A stretch of 64,000 nt of DNA from Shimia sp047124445 (GTDB lineage: Bacteria > Pseudomonadota > Alphaproteobacteria > Rhodobacterales > Rhodobacteraceae), in NCBI RefSeq assembly GCF_047124445.1, contig NZ_CP138921.1, positions 3,472,001-3,536,000 of the forward strand. The letters are read 5' to 3'. The position numbers were made by a program, and so were the translations under genes. Position 1 is the stretch's first letter; the number at the start of each line of letters is the position of its first letter. Shown one piece after another: positions 17,053-25,599 of the stretch. The notes under the pieces were generated by a model. The model saw nothing but the letters and a program-made list of their open reading frames with translations, was not told the origin of the DNA and did no database searches.

Positions 17053-17655
17053 TTAGTCCAGTGCCTCTGACGGCAGGAAGGGGAAAAACACGCCGGAAGA
17101 CATCACGCCAAACATGCTTTGACCGTTGACGTCCTGGTGGGTGCCAAGCTCCACCAGGCGGTAAAACGCCTTGCGGGTGATGCGCGCTTCAAGGTTGGCG
17201 CGGACGGTCACATAGGGCGCCGGTTCGTCCGTTTCCGGGTCGATCTCGACGCGGATCGGCGTGTCAGGACCTGCGGCGGCGAAGTCGCCCACGTGGGTTT
17301 CAAAAGTCAGAACCTGGGTGTCATCTTCGCCGGTCACCTCGAAATCTTCGGTGACAAATGGCGCGTCTTCGACCGTGATGCCGACTTTTTCGACCGGGGT
17401 GACCAGAACATAATCGTCGCCGTCTTTGCGCAGGATGTTGGAGAACATTTTCACCATGGCCGGGCGATTGATCGGGCTGCCTTCGTAAAACCACGTGCCG
17501 TCGCGCGCGATGCGCATGTCCAGATCGCCGCAATGGGGCGGGTTCCACAGGTGCACAGGCGCCGGGCCGCGCGCTTTTACGGCGGCTGTGGCGGAGGCGG
17601 CGATGGTATCTGCGTCAATTTTCACAGGAAATTGTTCCCTCATTGCTTTTGCCAT
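17053..17655 (-). CDS. DUF1285 domain-containing protein
   Basis: 200 residues from ATG 17655; a TTG at 17679 and an ATG at 17643 are alternatives, none with a strong ribosome site. HCGDLDMRIARDGTWFYEGSPINRPAMVKMFSNILRKDGDDYVLVTPVEK is the DUF1285 signature. The family is conserved in alphaproteobacteria and gammaproteobacteria with no established activity; a metal- or small-molecule-binding fold has been suggested for structures. It is divergent from moxR; the 55-bp spacer must contain both promoters. No regulatory motif stands out there. Confidence 0.85.
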   Translation of the reverse strand: MAKAMREQFPVKIDADTIAASATAAVKARGPAPVHLWNPPHCGDLDMRIARDGTWFYEGSPINRPAMVKMFSNILRKDGDDYVLVTPVEKVGITVEDAPFVTEDFEVTGEDDTQVLTFETHVGDFAAAGPDTPIRVEIDPETDEPAPYVTVRANLEARITRKAFYRLVELGTHQDVNGQSMFGVMSSGVFFPFLPSEALD

Positions 17656-17710
17656 TTCATCTGAGCGCGTTACTGTCAACGTAAGCAGGTAGAGTTACGG
17701 GAGACACAGT

Positions 17711-18718
17711 ATGGCGGATGTGGACAACCTTGTCGCAGAGATTGAAGAGCTGGGCGGAAAATTGGCGGAGGCCAAGGCGGCGATCACCAAGCGCTTTATC
17801 GGACAGGAACAGGTTGTCGATCTGACGCTTTCGGCCTTGCTCTGTGGGGGACATGCGCTGCTGATTGGCCTGCCGGGCCTGGGCAAAACGCGGCTGGTAG
17901 ACACGCTGTCGACTGTGATGGGGCTCAATGGCAACCGGGTGCAGTTTACACCGGATTTGATGCCTGCAGACATTCTTGGCTCCGAGGTGCTGGAGAAAGG
18001 CAAAGGCGGCACGCGGGAGTTCCGATTCGTGCCTGGGCCGATTTTCTGTCAGCTTTTGATGGCGGATGAGATCAACCGCGCCAGCCCGCGGACGCAATCC
18101 GCGCTGTTGCAGGCGATGCAGGAGAAACAGGTGACGGTGGCCGGGGCGGATCGCCCGCTGGACGCGCCGTTTCATGTTCTGGCCACGCAAAACCCAATTG
18201 AGCAGGAAGGCACCTATCCGCTGCCCGAAGCGCAATTGGACCGGTTCTTGGTGCAGATTGATGTGCCCTATCCGGATCGGGACACGGAGCGCGATATTTT
18301 GCTGGCCACCACCGGTGTGGAAGAGGAAGAGGCGCATGCGGTGTTCACCGCAGAGGAGTTGATCGCGGCGCAAACGCTGTTGCGGCGGATGCCGGTTGGG
18401 GAAAGCGTAATGGAGCTGATCCTTGATCTGGTGCGGGCGTGTCGTCCGGATGATGAGACCGCGACCGAGGCGGTGCGCGAAAACGTGGCCTGGGGACCGG
18501 GACCACGGGCGGCGCAGGCCTTGATGATGACAGTGCGGGCGCAGGCGTTGCTGCAGGGGCGGCTCGCGCCCAATGCGCAGGACGTGATTGATATGGCGGG
18601 TCCGGTGCTGAGCCACCGGATGGCGCTGACCTTTGCGGCACGGGCGCGGGGCGAGAGCCTTGCGGGGCTGATTGCCGAAACGGTGGCGCGGTTTGACAGT
18701 GTTGGAGCCGCCGCGTGA
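17711..18718 (+). CDS. MoxR family AAA+ ATPase
   Basis: 335 residues, ATG 17711 after ACGGGAGACACAGT. Walker A is LIGLPGLGKTRLV, Walker B LLMADEINRASPRTQSALLQAMQE, and sensor 1 FHVLATQNPIEQEGTYPLPEAQLDRF, all typical of the MoxR (MRP) subfamily. MoxR ATPases act as chaperones for assembly of VWA-domain partners and metal-dependent enzymes. It heads a tight four-gene operon with DUF58, a BatA/DUF4159 protein and a VWA/glutamine-amidotransferase-like protein; the first overlap is a GTGA. This operon is conserved in Rhodobacteraceae and its target is not known. Confidence 0.93.
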   Translation: MADVDNLVAEIEELGGKLAEAKAAITKRFIGQEQVVDLTLSALLCGGHALLIGLPGLGKTRLVDTLSTVMGLNGNRVQFTPDLMPADILGSEVLEKGKGGTREFRFVPGPIFCQLLMADEINRASPRTQSALLQAMQEKQVTVAGADRPLDAPFHVLATQNPIEQEGTYPLPEAQLDRFLVQIDVPYPDRDTERDILLATTGVEEEEAHAVFTAEELIAAQTLLRRMPVGESVMELILDLVRACRPDDETATEAVRENVAWGPGPRAAQALMMTVRAQALLQGRLAPNAQDVIDMAGPVLSHRMALTFAARARGESLAGLIAETVARFDSVGAAA

Positions 18719-19599
18719 GTGCAGCGCCCTATCTGCGCAGTCAGGCTGAGGCGGAGGCCGCTAGCCTGCCGCCCCTGTTGGCACATGCGGAGCATTTGGC
18801 GGGCACGGTCCTGCTCGGCGAGCATGGACGACGGCGCGCGGGCATGGGCGATGATTTCTGGCAATACAGGCCGGTGCAGCCCGGAGACAGCCTGCGCATG
18901 ATTGACTGGCGGCGCTCGGCTAAATCGGACGCGCAGTTTGTGCGTCAACGCGAATGGCAGGTGGCGCAGTCGGTGATGATGTGGGTCGATACCGCCCCGT
19001 CAATGCTGTTTGGCAGCGAGAAAGACTCTCCGCAGAAAGCGGATCGCGCGCGCCTGTTGGCGCTGGCGTTGGCGATCCTGCTCATTCGCAGTGGCGAGCG
19101 GGTTGGGTTGACCGGCACGGATTTGCCGCCCCGTCGGGGCGAGGCGCAGATTTTGCGCCTAGCGGAGATGTTTTTGCGCGATGATGTCGGTGGCGAGACG
19201 CCGGACTATGGCACGCCAGAGTCGCGAGCGATGCTGCCCCATGCGCGGGCGGTGTTCATCTCTGATTTCATGGGCGACTTTGACGCTGTGCAGGCGGCAC
19301 TGACCAAGGCGGCAGATCGTGGCGTCATGGGCGCGTGTTTGCAGGTGTTGGACCCGGCGGAAGAGGATTTTCCGTACAAAGGCCGGGCGATTTTTGAAAG
19401 CATGGGCGGCAGTTTGAGCCACGATACCAAGAAGGCGGATGATCTGCGGCTGCGGTATCTGGAGCGGTTGGCGGAACGGCAGGCGGCGCTTAAGGACCTG
19501 TGCCGCGCAACGGGTTGGCTCTATGGCCATCACAGCACCGGGCAACCCGCGCAGGCGGCGCTGTTGTGGCTGCATCGGGCATTGGAGCGGCGCGGATGA
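18715..19599 (+). CDS. DUF58 domain-containing protein
   Basis: 294 residues, GTG start overlapping the moxR stop by four bases. The core DUF58 phrase FWQYRPVQPGDSLRMIDWRRSAKSD (about 44-68) is followed by a VWA-like fold with MMWVDTAPSML. No membrane segment is seen, so it is probably cytoplasmic. In other bacteria DUF58 proteins are partners of MoxR ATPases. Its stop overlaps the next start (ATGA), so the operon is translated as a coupled unit. Confidence 0.9.
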   Translation: MSAAPYLRSQAEAEAASLPPLLAHAEHLAGTVLLGEHGRRRAGMGDDFWQYRPVQPGDSLRMIDWRRSAKSDAQFVRQREWQVAQSVMMWVDTAPSMLFGSEKDSPQKADRARLLALALAILLIRSGERVGLTGTDLPPRRGEAQILRLAEMFLRDDVGGETPDYGTPESRAMLPHARAVFISDFMGDFDAVQAALTKAADRGVMGACLQVLDPAEEDFPYKGRAIFESMGGSLSHDTKKADDLRLRYLERLAERQAALKDLCRATGWLYGHHSTGQPAQAALLWLHRALERRG

Positions 19600-22346
19600 T
19601 CTTTGGGTTGCCGATAGGATTTACTGCGCCTTGGGTGCTGGTGGCGCTGATCGCGCTGCCGGTGCTTTGGTTGATTTTGCGGGCGATTCCGCCTGCGCCA
19701 ATCCGGCGGCGGTTTCCCGGCGTGCTGCTGCTGCTTGGGCTGAGTGACGAAGACACGGTTACGGATCGCACGCCGTGGTGGCTGTTGCTGCTGCGGATGC
19801 TGGCGGTGGCGGCGGTGATCGTCGGGCTGGCGGGGCCGGTGTTGAACCCGCAGACGCGTGAGGCGGGCAGTGGGCCGTTGTTGATCCTGATGGATGGCAG
19901 TTGGGCGTCTGCGCCAGATTGGGATGCGCGGCGGGATATGGTCACGGCGCTGCTGGATGAGGCGGCGCGGGATGGGCGCGTGGCGGCGGTGCAGCGGTTG
20001 AGCGCGCCGGAGCCGTTGTTGTTCCTGCAGGCGGATGCGTGGAAGTCGCGTATGGCGGGCGTGGTTCCGATGGCCTGGGCGGCGGATGACGCTGCGATGG
20101 CTGCATTTGCCGAGACGTTGGCAGCTGCGGACGGGTTTGACACGGTGTGGTTGTCAGACGGTGTGGCCCGCGAGGGGCGCGCAGATTTGCTGGCGGCGCT
20201 GCAGGACAAGGGCGCGGTGCGGGTGGTGCAGACCGGGCGCGGGGCCATGGCGTTGATGCCGCCTAGTTATGAGGATGGCAAGCTGGTGATGACGGCGCAG
20301 CGCAGCGAAGTGGCGATTGCGCAGGAGGTCACGGTACTGGCGATTGGCACCGATCCGGGCGGCTCGGAACAGGTTTTGGCAAGCTTGCCGCTTACGTTTG
20401 AAGAAGGCGCGCAGTCAAGTGAGAACGCGCTTGTCCTGCCAAGCGAGCTGCGCGCGCGGTTGACGCGGTTTGAAATTGCTGGTGTGCGTTCGGCAGGGGC
20501 TGTGGCGCTCAGTGATGACAGCCTGCGGCGGCGCGAGGTGGCGCTGATTGCCGGGCGGGAAGACCGAGAGGGGCTGCAACTGCTGTCGCCGTTGCATTAT
20601 TTGCGGCAGGCTTTGGTGCCGACGGCGGATGTGATTGAGGGCGCTTTGAGTGACATTCTGCCCGCCAATCCTGACGTGATTGTTTTGGCTGATGTGGCGG
20701 TTTTGTCTGAGGGCGAAACCGCGGCGATGATTGAGTGGCTGGAACAGGGTGGCTTGCTGCTGCGTTTTGCCGGGCCGCGTTTGGCAGCGAGTGAGATCAG
20801 TCGCACCGAGGAAGACCCGTTGTTGCCGGTGCGTTTGCGGGCCGGTGGCAGGAGCGTCGGTGGCGCAATGAGTTGGGGGGAGCCTAAGTCGCTGGCGCCG
20901 TTTGATGTGGAGAGCCCGTTTTATGGCCTGCCGGTGCCTGAGGAGGTGACCGTGACAGCGCAGGTGATGGCGCAACCGGACCCAACCTTGGCAGAGCGGG
21001 TGATTGCCAGCTTGAGCGATGGCACACCGTTGGTGACCCGCAAGGCGGTGGGGCAGGGGCAGGTGGTGCTGGTGCATGTGACCGCCAATGCGGAGTGGTC
21101 CGGGTTGCCTTTGTCGGGCCTGTTTGTGCAGATGCTGGACCGGCTGGCGGTACTGAGCGCGGTGGGCGAAGAGGCGGAGGCGCGCTTGGCGGGCACCACC
21201 TGGCAGCCGCTGAAAGTGCTGGATGGATATGGCCGGTTGGAAGATGCGCAGACCTTGCCCGGTGTGGCGGGCGAGGCCTTGGCGGAGGGGCGCGTTGGAC
21301 CGGAGCTGCGGCCTGGTTTGTACCGCGACGGGGAGAAGGTTTTGGCCTTGCATGTGTTGGCACCGGAAACAGAGTTGGCGCCTGCAACTTGGCCGGTGAC
21401 GGTGCCGGTGGAAGGGTTGCGCGGGGCGGTGACGACGGACTTGTCGGGCGATTTCCTTGCGGCGGCTTTGGTGATTTTGGCGCTGGATGTGCTGGCGTCC
21501 TTGTTTGTTTCGGGCCGGCTTTGGGGCGCGCGGGTGGCGGTTGTGGCCTTGGCTTTGATGCTGCCGGCCACAGATGGATTTGCGCAGGAGGCCTCAGTGA
21601 CGGCAAGCCATGCGCAGGAGGTGGTGCTGGGTCATGTGCGTACCGGCAATCGCGAGGTGGATGACATTGCGCTGGCCGGGTTACGTGGGTTGAGCAACGT
21701 GCTGTATTTCCGCACGTCCGTGGAGCCTGCGGACCCGGTGACCGTTGATCTGGAAACGGATGAACTGGCGTTTTATCCGTTCCTGTATTGGCCGATTACG
21801 CCGGATCAGCCGACCCCGTCGCAGGAGGCCTATGGCAAGCTCAACGCCTATCTGCGCAGTGGCGGCATGATCCTGTTTGACACGCGCGACAGCGATGTGG
21901 CGCGGTTTGGCGCGAGCAGCCCGACGGGTCGGAAGTTGCAGCGGCTGGCCGCTGGCTTGGACATTCCACCGCTGGATCCGCTGCCGGAGGACCATGTGCT
22001 GACACGGACGTTTTACCTGCTGCAGGATTTTCCGGGGCGCTACATGAGCCGCGATGTCTGGGTCGAGGCGGCGCCTGCGGATGCAGAAAAAATCGAAGGC
22101 ATGCCGTTTCGCAATCTGAATGACGGGGTCACGCCGGTGGTGATTGGCGGCAATGATTGGGGCGCGGCCTGGGCGGTGGATACACGTGGCAACACGTTGT
22201 TCCCGGTGGGGCGCGGACGGGCCGGAGAACGGCAGCGGGAGCTGGCCTATCGCTTTGGAGTGAACCTGATCATGCATGTGCTGACCGGGAACTATAAGAG
22301 CGATCAGGTGCATGTGCCTGCGTTGCTGGATCGGTTGGGCCAATGA
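19596..22346 (+). CDS. DUF4159 domain membrane protein with BatA-type N-terminus
   Basis: 916 residues from ATG 19596 (ATGA overlap with the DUF58 gene); the same frame is open to 19500 inside the upstream gene. Two N-terminal membrane helices (FTAPWVLVALIALPVLWLIL and WWLLLLRMLAVAAVIVGLAG) carry the BatA-like domain, then a large extracytoplasmic VWA-like region beginning LLILMDGSWAS, another helix near LAAALVILALDVLASLFVSG, and a C-terminal DUF4159 domain with YFRTSVEPADPVTVDLETDELAFYPFLYWP and GGMILFDTRDSD. It probably is the membrane client or anchor of the MoxR-DUF58 pair. Function unknown. Confidence 0.87.
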   Translation: MIFGLPIGFTAPWVLVALIALPVLWLILRAIPPAPIRRRFPGVLLLLGLSDEDTVTDRTPWWLLLLRMLAVAAVIVGLAGPVLNPQTREAGSGPLLILMDGSWASAPDWDARRDMVTALLDEAARDGRVAAVQRLSAPEPLLFLQADAWKSRMAGVVPMAWAADDAAMAAFAETLAAADGFDTVWLSDGVAREGRADLLAALQDKGAVRVVQTGRGAMALMPPSYEDGKLVMTAQRSEVAIAQEVTVLAIGTDPGGSEQVLASLPLTFEEGAQSSENALVLPSELRARLTRFEIAGVRSAGAVALSDDSLRRREVALIAGREDREGLQLLSPLHYLRQALVPTADVIEGALSDILPANPDVIVLADVAVLSEGETAAMIEWLEQGGLLLRFAGPRLAASEISRTEEDPLLPVRLRAGGRSVGGAMSWGEPKSLAPFDVESPFYGLPVPEEVTVTAQVMAQPDPTLAERVIASLSDGTPLVTRKAVGQGQVVLVHVTANAEWSGLPLSGLFVQMLDRLAVLSAVGEEAEARLAGTTWQPLKVLDGYGRLEDAQTLPGVAGEALAEGRVGPELRPGLYRDGEKVLALHVLAPETELAPATWPVTVPVEGLRGAVTTDLSGDFLAAALVILALDVLASLFVSGRLWGARVAVVALALMLPATDGFAQEASVTASHAQEVVLGHVRTGNREVDDIALAGLRGLSNVLYFRTSVEPADPVTVDLETDELAFYPFLYWPITPDQPTPSQEAYGKLNAYLRSGGMILFDTRDSDVARFGASSPTGRKLQRLAAGLDIPPLDPLPEDHVLTRTFYLLQDFPGRYMSRDVWVEAAPADAEKIEGMPFRNLNDGVTPVVIGGNDWGAAWAVDTRGNTLFPVGRGRAGERQRELAYRFGVNLIMHVLTGNYKSDQVHVPALLDRLGQ

Positions 22347-24382
22347 CGGGCGTGGTGTTTGACCCGATTGTGCCGCTGTGGCTTTTGGCGGTTTTGGCTG
22401 TGCTGAGCGCGGTGGCAATTTCGGTGGCGCTGTGGCGTGGCTTGGCCGGGTGGGCCTGGCGCGGGGCGGCGGGTCTGGTGATCTTAGCGACTTTGGCGGG
22501 GCCGGTGTTGCAGACCGAAAACCGTGCGCCGTTGAGTGATATTGTGCTGATGTTGGTGGATGGCTCCGCTAGCCAGCGGTTGAGCGATCGCGAGACACAG
22601 ACCGAGGACGCAGCGGCGGCTTTGGAGGCACGCCTAGCGGCGCGGGACAACACCGAAGTGCGCCGGATTGATGTGGGCGATGCGGATGGTGACGGCGGCA
22701 CAGAGATGATGGCGGCGCTGTCTGAGGCTTTGGCGCAGGAGCCGCGCGGGCGGATTGCGGGCATTGTCGCGCTGAGTGATGGGCAGGTGCATGACATGGA
22801 CCGCGCGCCGGACCTGCCCGCGCCGTTTCATTTGCTACAATCCGGACGCGAAGGCGATTGGGATCGGCGGTTGAGCATCAAGAATGCCCCGGCCTTTGCC
22901 ATTCTGGGTGAGCCGGTGACGCTAACTCTGCGGATTGAGGACACTGGCGCAGCGCCTACCGATGCAGACCGCGTGGAGGTGGACATTTCCATTGATGGTG
23001 ACGATCCACAGCGGTTCTCTGTGCCTTTGGATCGCGACATAGACCTGCCGGTGACGCTGTCCCATGGCGGGCGCAATGTGATCCAGTTTTCGGTGCCCAT
23101 GGCCGAGGGAGAATTGACCGATCGCAACAACGCCGCGCTGGTACAGATCAACGGGGTTCGGGATCGGTTGCGGGTGCTGTTGGTGTCTGGTGAGCCGCAT
23201 CCGGGCGGGCGCACGTGGCGCAATCTGTTAAAATCGGATGCCAGCGTGGATCTGGTGCATTTCACCATTCTACGCCCTCCGGAGAAGCAGGACGGCGTGC
23301 CGGTGAGCGAGCTGTCGTTGATTGCCTTCCCGACGCGGGAGTTGTTTCTGGAGAAGGTCGAGGACTTCGACCTGATCATTTTTGATCGCTATCAGAGGCG
23401 TGGAATTTTGCCGTCTTTGTATCTGGAAAACGTGGCGGACTATGTGCGCAAGGGCGGGGCTGTTCTTGTCGCGGCAGGGCCGGATTATGCCTCCGCAGAT
23501 AGTATTTTCCGCTCGCCATTGGCCGAAGTGCTGCCAGCCAGTCCAACGGCGCGGGTGGTGGACGAGGCCTACGCGCCAACCGTGTCTGAGCTTGGGGCGC
23601 GCCATCCGGTGACGGCGGGCTTGCCGGATCAAGAGACCTGGGGGCGCTGGCTGCGTCAGATCGAAGTGACGCCGGATGCGGGCGATGTGCTGATGACTGG
23701 CAGCGAAGACCGTCCGCTTTTGGTTCTCAATCGCGTGGAAGAGGGGCGTGTGGCACTTTTGGCTTCCGATCACGCCTGGCTCTGGGCGCGGGGCTACGAA
23801 GGCGGTGGTCCGCAGTTGGAACTGTTGCGTCGGTTGGCCCATTGGATGATGGGCGAGCCGGAATTGGAAGAAGAGGCGCTTTGGGCGGAACCCACGGGGC
23901 AGACGCTGCGGATTGTGCGGCGCAGTCTGGAAGAGGCTGTGGGGCCGCTGACCATCACCACGCCAAGCGGCGAGACCGTTACGCTGGAGATGCGCGAGGG
24001 CACGCCGGGGCAGTTTGAGACCACCTATGAAGGGCCTGAAATGGGGCTCTATCGCCTTGCTCAGGATGACATGGAGACTGTGGTTGGGCTTGGCCCGGCG
24101 GCGCCGCGGGAGTTTGAGACCACTATTGCCAGCGCGGAGGCGTTGACGCCTTTGTTGGAGACCACGCGGGGCGGGGTGTTGAGGCTGGAGGATGGTGTGC
24201 CCGGCGTGCGCAATGTGCGCGAAGGCCGCCCGGCGGCGGGGCGCAATTGGATTGGGCTGACACCAAGGGAGGCGTTTGAGACGCTGGATGTGGCCCGTGC
24301 GCCGCTGTTGCCGGGGTGGTTGGTGCTGCTTTTGGCGTCCGGGTTCATCCTGATGGGCTGGCTGCGCGAGGGGCGGCGGTAG
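22343..24382 (+). CDS. Membrane protein with VWA-like and glutamine-amidotransferase-like regions
   Basis: 679 residues, ATGA overlap with the previous gene. Two N-terminal helices (VPLWLLAVLAVLSAVAISVALW and GAAGLVILATLAGPVL), then VLMLVDGSASQRLSDRETQTEDAA, a VWA-like start with DxSxS-type residues. A later part (RLRVLLVSGEPHPGGRTWRN, LIIFDRYQRRGILPSLYLENVADYVRKGGAVLVAAGPD) resembles the class I glutamine amidotransferase-like fold without its catalytic cysteine. A C-terminal helix (LLPGWLVLLLASGFILMGWL) anchors the end. It is the last gene of the MoxR operon and probably part of the same envelope complex. Confidence 0.82.
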   Translation: MTGVVFDPIVPLWLLAVLAVLSAVAISVALWRGLAGWAWRGAAGLVILATLAGPVLQTENRAPLSDIVLMLVDGSASQRLSDRETQTEDAAAALEARLAARDNTEVRRIDVGDADGDGGTEMMAALSEALAQEPRGRIAGIVALSDGQVHDMDRAPDLPAPFHLLQSGREGDWDRRLSIKNAPAFAILGEPVTLTLRIEDTGAAPTDADRVEVDISIDGDDPQRFSVPLDRDIDLPVTLSHGGRNVIQFSVPMAEGELTDRNNAALVQINGVRDRLRVLLVSGEPHPGGRTWRNLLKSDASVDLVHFTILRPPEKQDGVPVSELSLIAFPTRELFLEKVEDFDLIIFDRYQRRGILPSLYLENVADYVRKGGAVLVAAGPDYASADSIFRSPLAEVLPASPTARVVDEAYAPTVSELGARHPVTAGLPDQETWGRWLRQIEVTPDAGDVLMTGSEDRPLLVLNRVEEGRVALLASDHAWLWARGYEGGGPQLELLRRLAHWMMGEPELEEEALWAEPTGQTLRIVRRSLEEAVGPLTITTPSGETVTLEMREGTPGQFETTYEGPEMGLYRLAQDDMETVVGLGPAAPREFETTIASAEALTPLLETTRGGVLRLEDGVPGVRNVREGRPAAGRNWIGLTPREAFETLDVARAPLLPGWLVLLLASGFILMGWLREGRR

Positions 24383-24390
24383 GGGGCCTC

Positions 24391-24453
24391 TACTTCTTCT
24401 AACCCAAAATATCCCGGGGGAGTCGCCCGAAAGGGCGGCGGGGGCTGGCCGCC
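24391..24453 (+). repeat. Roseobacter-type intergenic element, copy 3
   Basis: CT-rich lead (TACTTCTTCT), CCCAAAATATCCCGGGGGAGTC, hairpin CGCCC-GAAA-GGGCG (24424-24437), then a decayed second hairpin GGCGGGGGCTGGCCGCC. It starts nine bases after the last gene of the MoxR operon and could act as its transcript end. Confidence 0.72.
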
Positions 24454-24500
24454 GGTTCGGACCCGGCTGCCTGCTTTTCCGAGAGGCAAAGGCAGGGGCT

Positions 24501-25367
24501 TTAAGACGTCAAACTTTTCACAAAGTCCAAGTACATCGGCAATCCCAAAGGATCGTCTTTGGGAGCCGGGAATGCCTCTGGGTCCGTTTCGGTCGTTTCG
24601 CTGAGATCATAAAAGCCTTTGGTGTAGACACAGACACTTTTGTATTTGCGTTCGGCAGGGGAAATGTCGCCGGCCTTTTCCATGGATTGAATTTGTTTCA
24701 GCGCTTCAGTGATGTCGTCAAATGGCACGCCGGCGAGATCATTGATGTTGAAACGCCACCATCGCAGTGTCAGCAATTTGCGGACCGTTGCATAGTTAAA
24801 GCGGAACCGCATGTGTTTGGCCGGGGTGCCTGCGACGACGCTGTAGGGGGCAACGTCTTTGGTGACAAAGGCATTGCCGGCGATGATGGCGCCATGACCT
24901 ATCTTCACACCGCGCCGGATGGAAGCGCCGCCGCCGATCCAGACGTCATGACCAACTGTTGTCGTTCCTGTGGCGCCGTCGCTGTTTTTCCGAGTGCGCT
25001 TCACACGCCGCTTTTCGGCGGCTTCTTTTTCAGGCGGATAAAAATCGAATTGCGGTAGGGTGTACTGGCTGGGCGATGTCGAAAGCCAGTTGGTGGGGTG
25101 TTCTCCCTCGGCGATCATGACGTTTGGACCAATGCTGCAATACCGCCCGATGGACTCCACATGCCGGATGATGCCGTACCGGATAAAGGAGTACATGCCG
25201 ATTTTGATGTCATTGTAGAAATAGGCAGGGGCGTTGTTGAGTTGGCACGGTGCTTCAAATTGAACCTGAAGGTGCTTACCGCGCGTGTCAAAACCGTTGG
25301 AGAGGCGCAGCCCGTGTTCGGACAATTGGCTTAGCGGACGAAATATTGGTTTGGGTTTGTCTAACAT
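24501..25367 (-). CDS. Hexapeptide-repeat O-acyltransferase (CatB-like)
   Basis: 288 residues. Left-handed beta-helix repeats run from about 55 to 190 with IGMYSFIRYGIIRHVESIGRYCSIGPNVMIAEGEHPTNWLSTSPSQY and later VGHDVWIGGGASIRRGVKIGHGAIIAGNAFVTKDVAPYSVVAGTPAK, the xenobiotic/CatB acetyltransferase pattern. The active-site histidine of the family is probably the one in EGEHPTNWLS. A basic insertion (KRRVKRTRKNSDGATG) interrupts the helix. The acceptor may be a saccharide or an antibiotic; no polysaccharide gene is nearby. The C-terminal 90 residues are not recognised. The start at 25367 has no clear ribosome site. Confidence 0.83.
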   Translation of the reverse strand: MLDKPKPIFRPLSQLSEHGLRLSNGFDTRGKHLQVQFEAPCQLNNAPAYFYNDIKIGMYSFIRYGIIRHVESIGRYCSIGPNVMIAEGEHPTNWLSTSPSQYTLPQFDFYPPEKEAAEKRRVKRTRKNSDGATGTTTVGHDVWIGGGASIRRGVKIGHGAIIAGNAFVTKDVAPYSVVAGTPAKHMRFRFNYATVRKLLTLRWWRFNINDLAGVPFDDITEALKQIQSMEKAGDISPAERKYKSVCVYTKGFYDLSETTETDPEAFPAPKDDPLGLPMYLDFVKSLTS

Positions 25368-25407
25368 GATGTGAAGGGAAAGTAGTGCTTTGGCGCAGGC
25401 CTGAAGT

Positions 25408-25430
25408 GAATATTTATATTACCAATATTC
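25408..25430. promoter_or_regulatory. AT-rich inverted repeat upstream of the acyltransferase
   Basis: GAATATT (25408-25414), nine bases, AATATTC (25424-25430), within the 232-bp spacer between the divergent acyltransferase (start 25367) and gpmI (start 25600). The position fits an operator or an AT-rich promoter of the acyltransferase gene. Confidence 0.35.
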
Positions 25431-25599
25431 TTTTAGGTAGAAGGTGTGGTCGCCGCAATAGAGGTTTCCCTGAGGGCTGTTGAGCTGGGAAGCGAGGGGC
25501 ATTTCAGTAGGTCGCTTTACAAAAACCGGTTCCTTCGCGGCAGCCTGCGCGGTAGAACGCCTGTGATTGAGGCCGACCTACCTATTGGAGCAAGTGATC

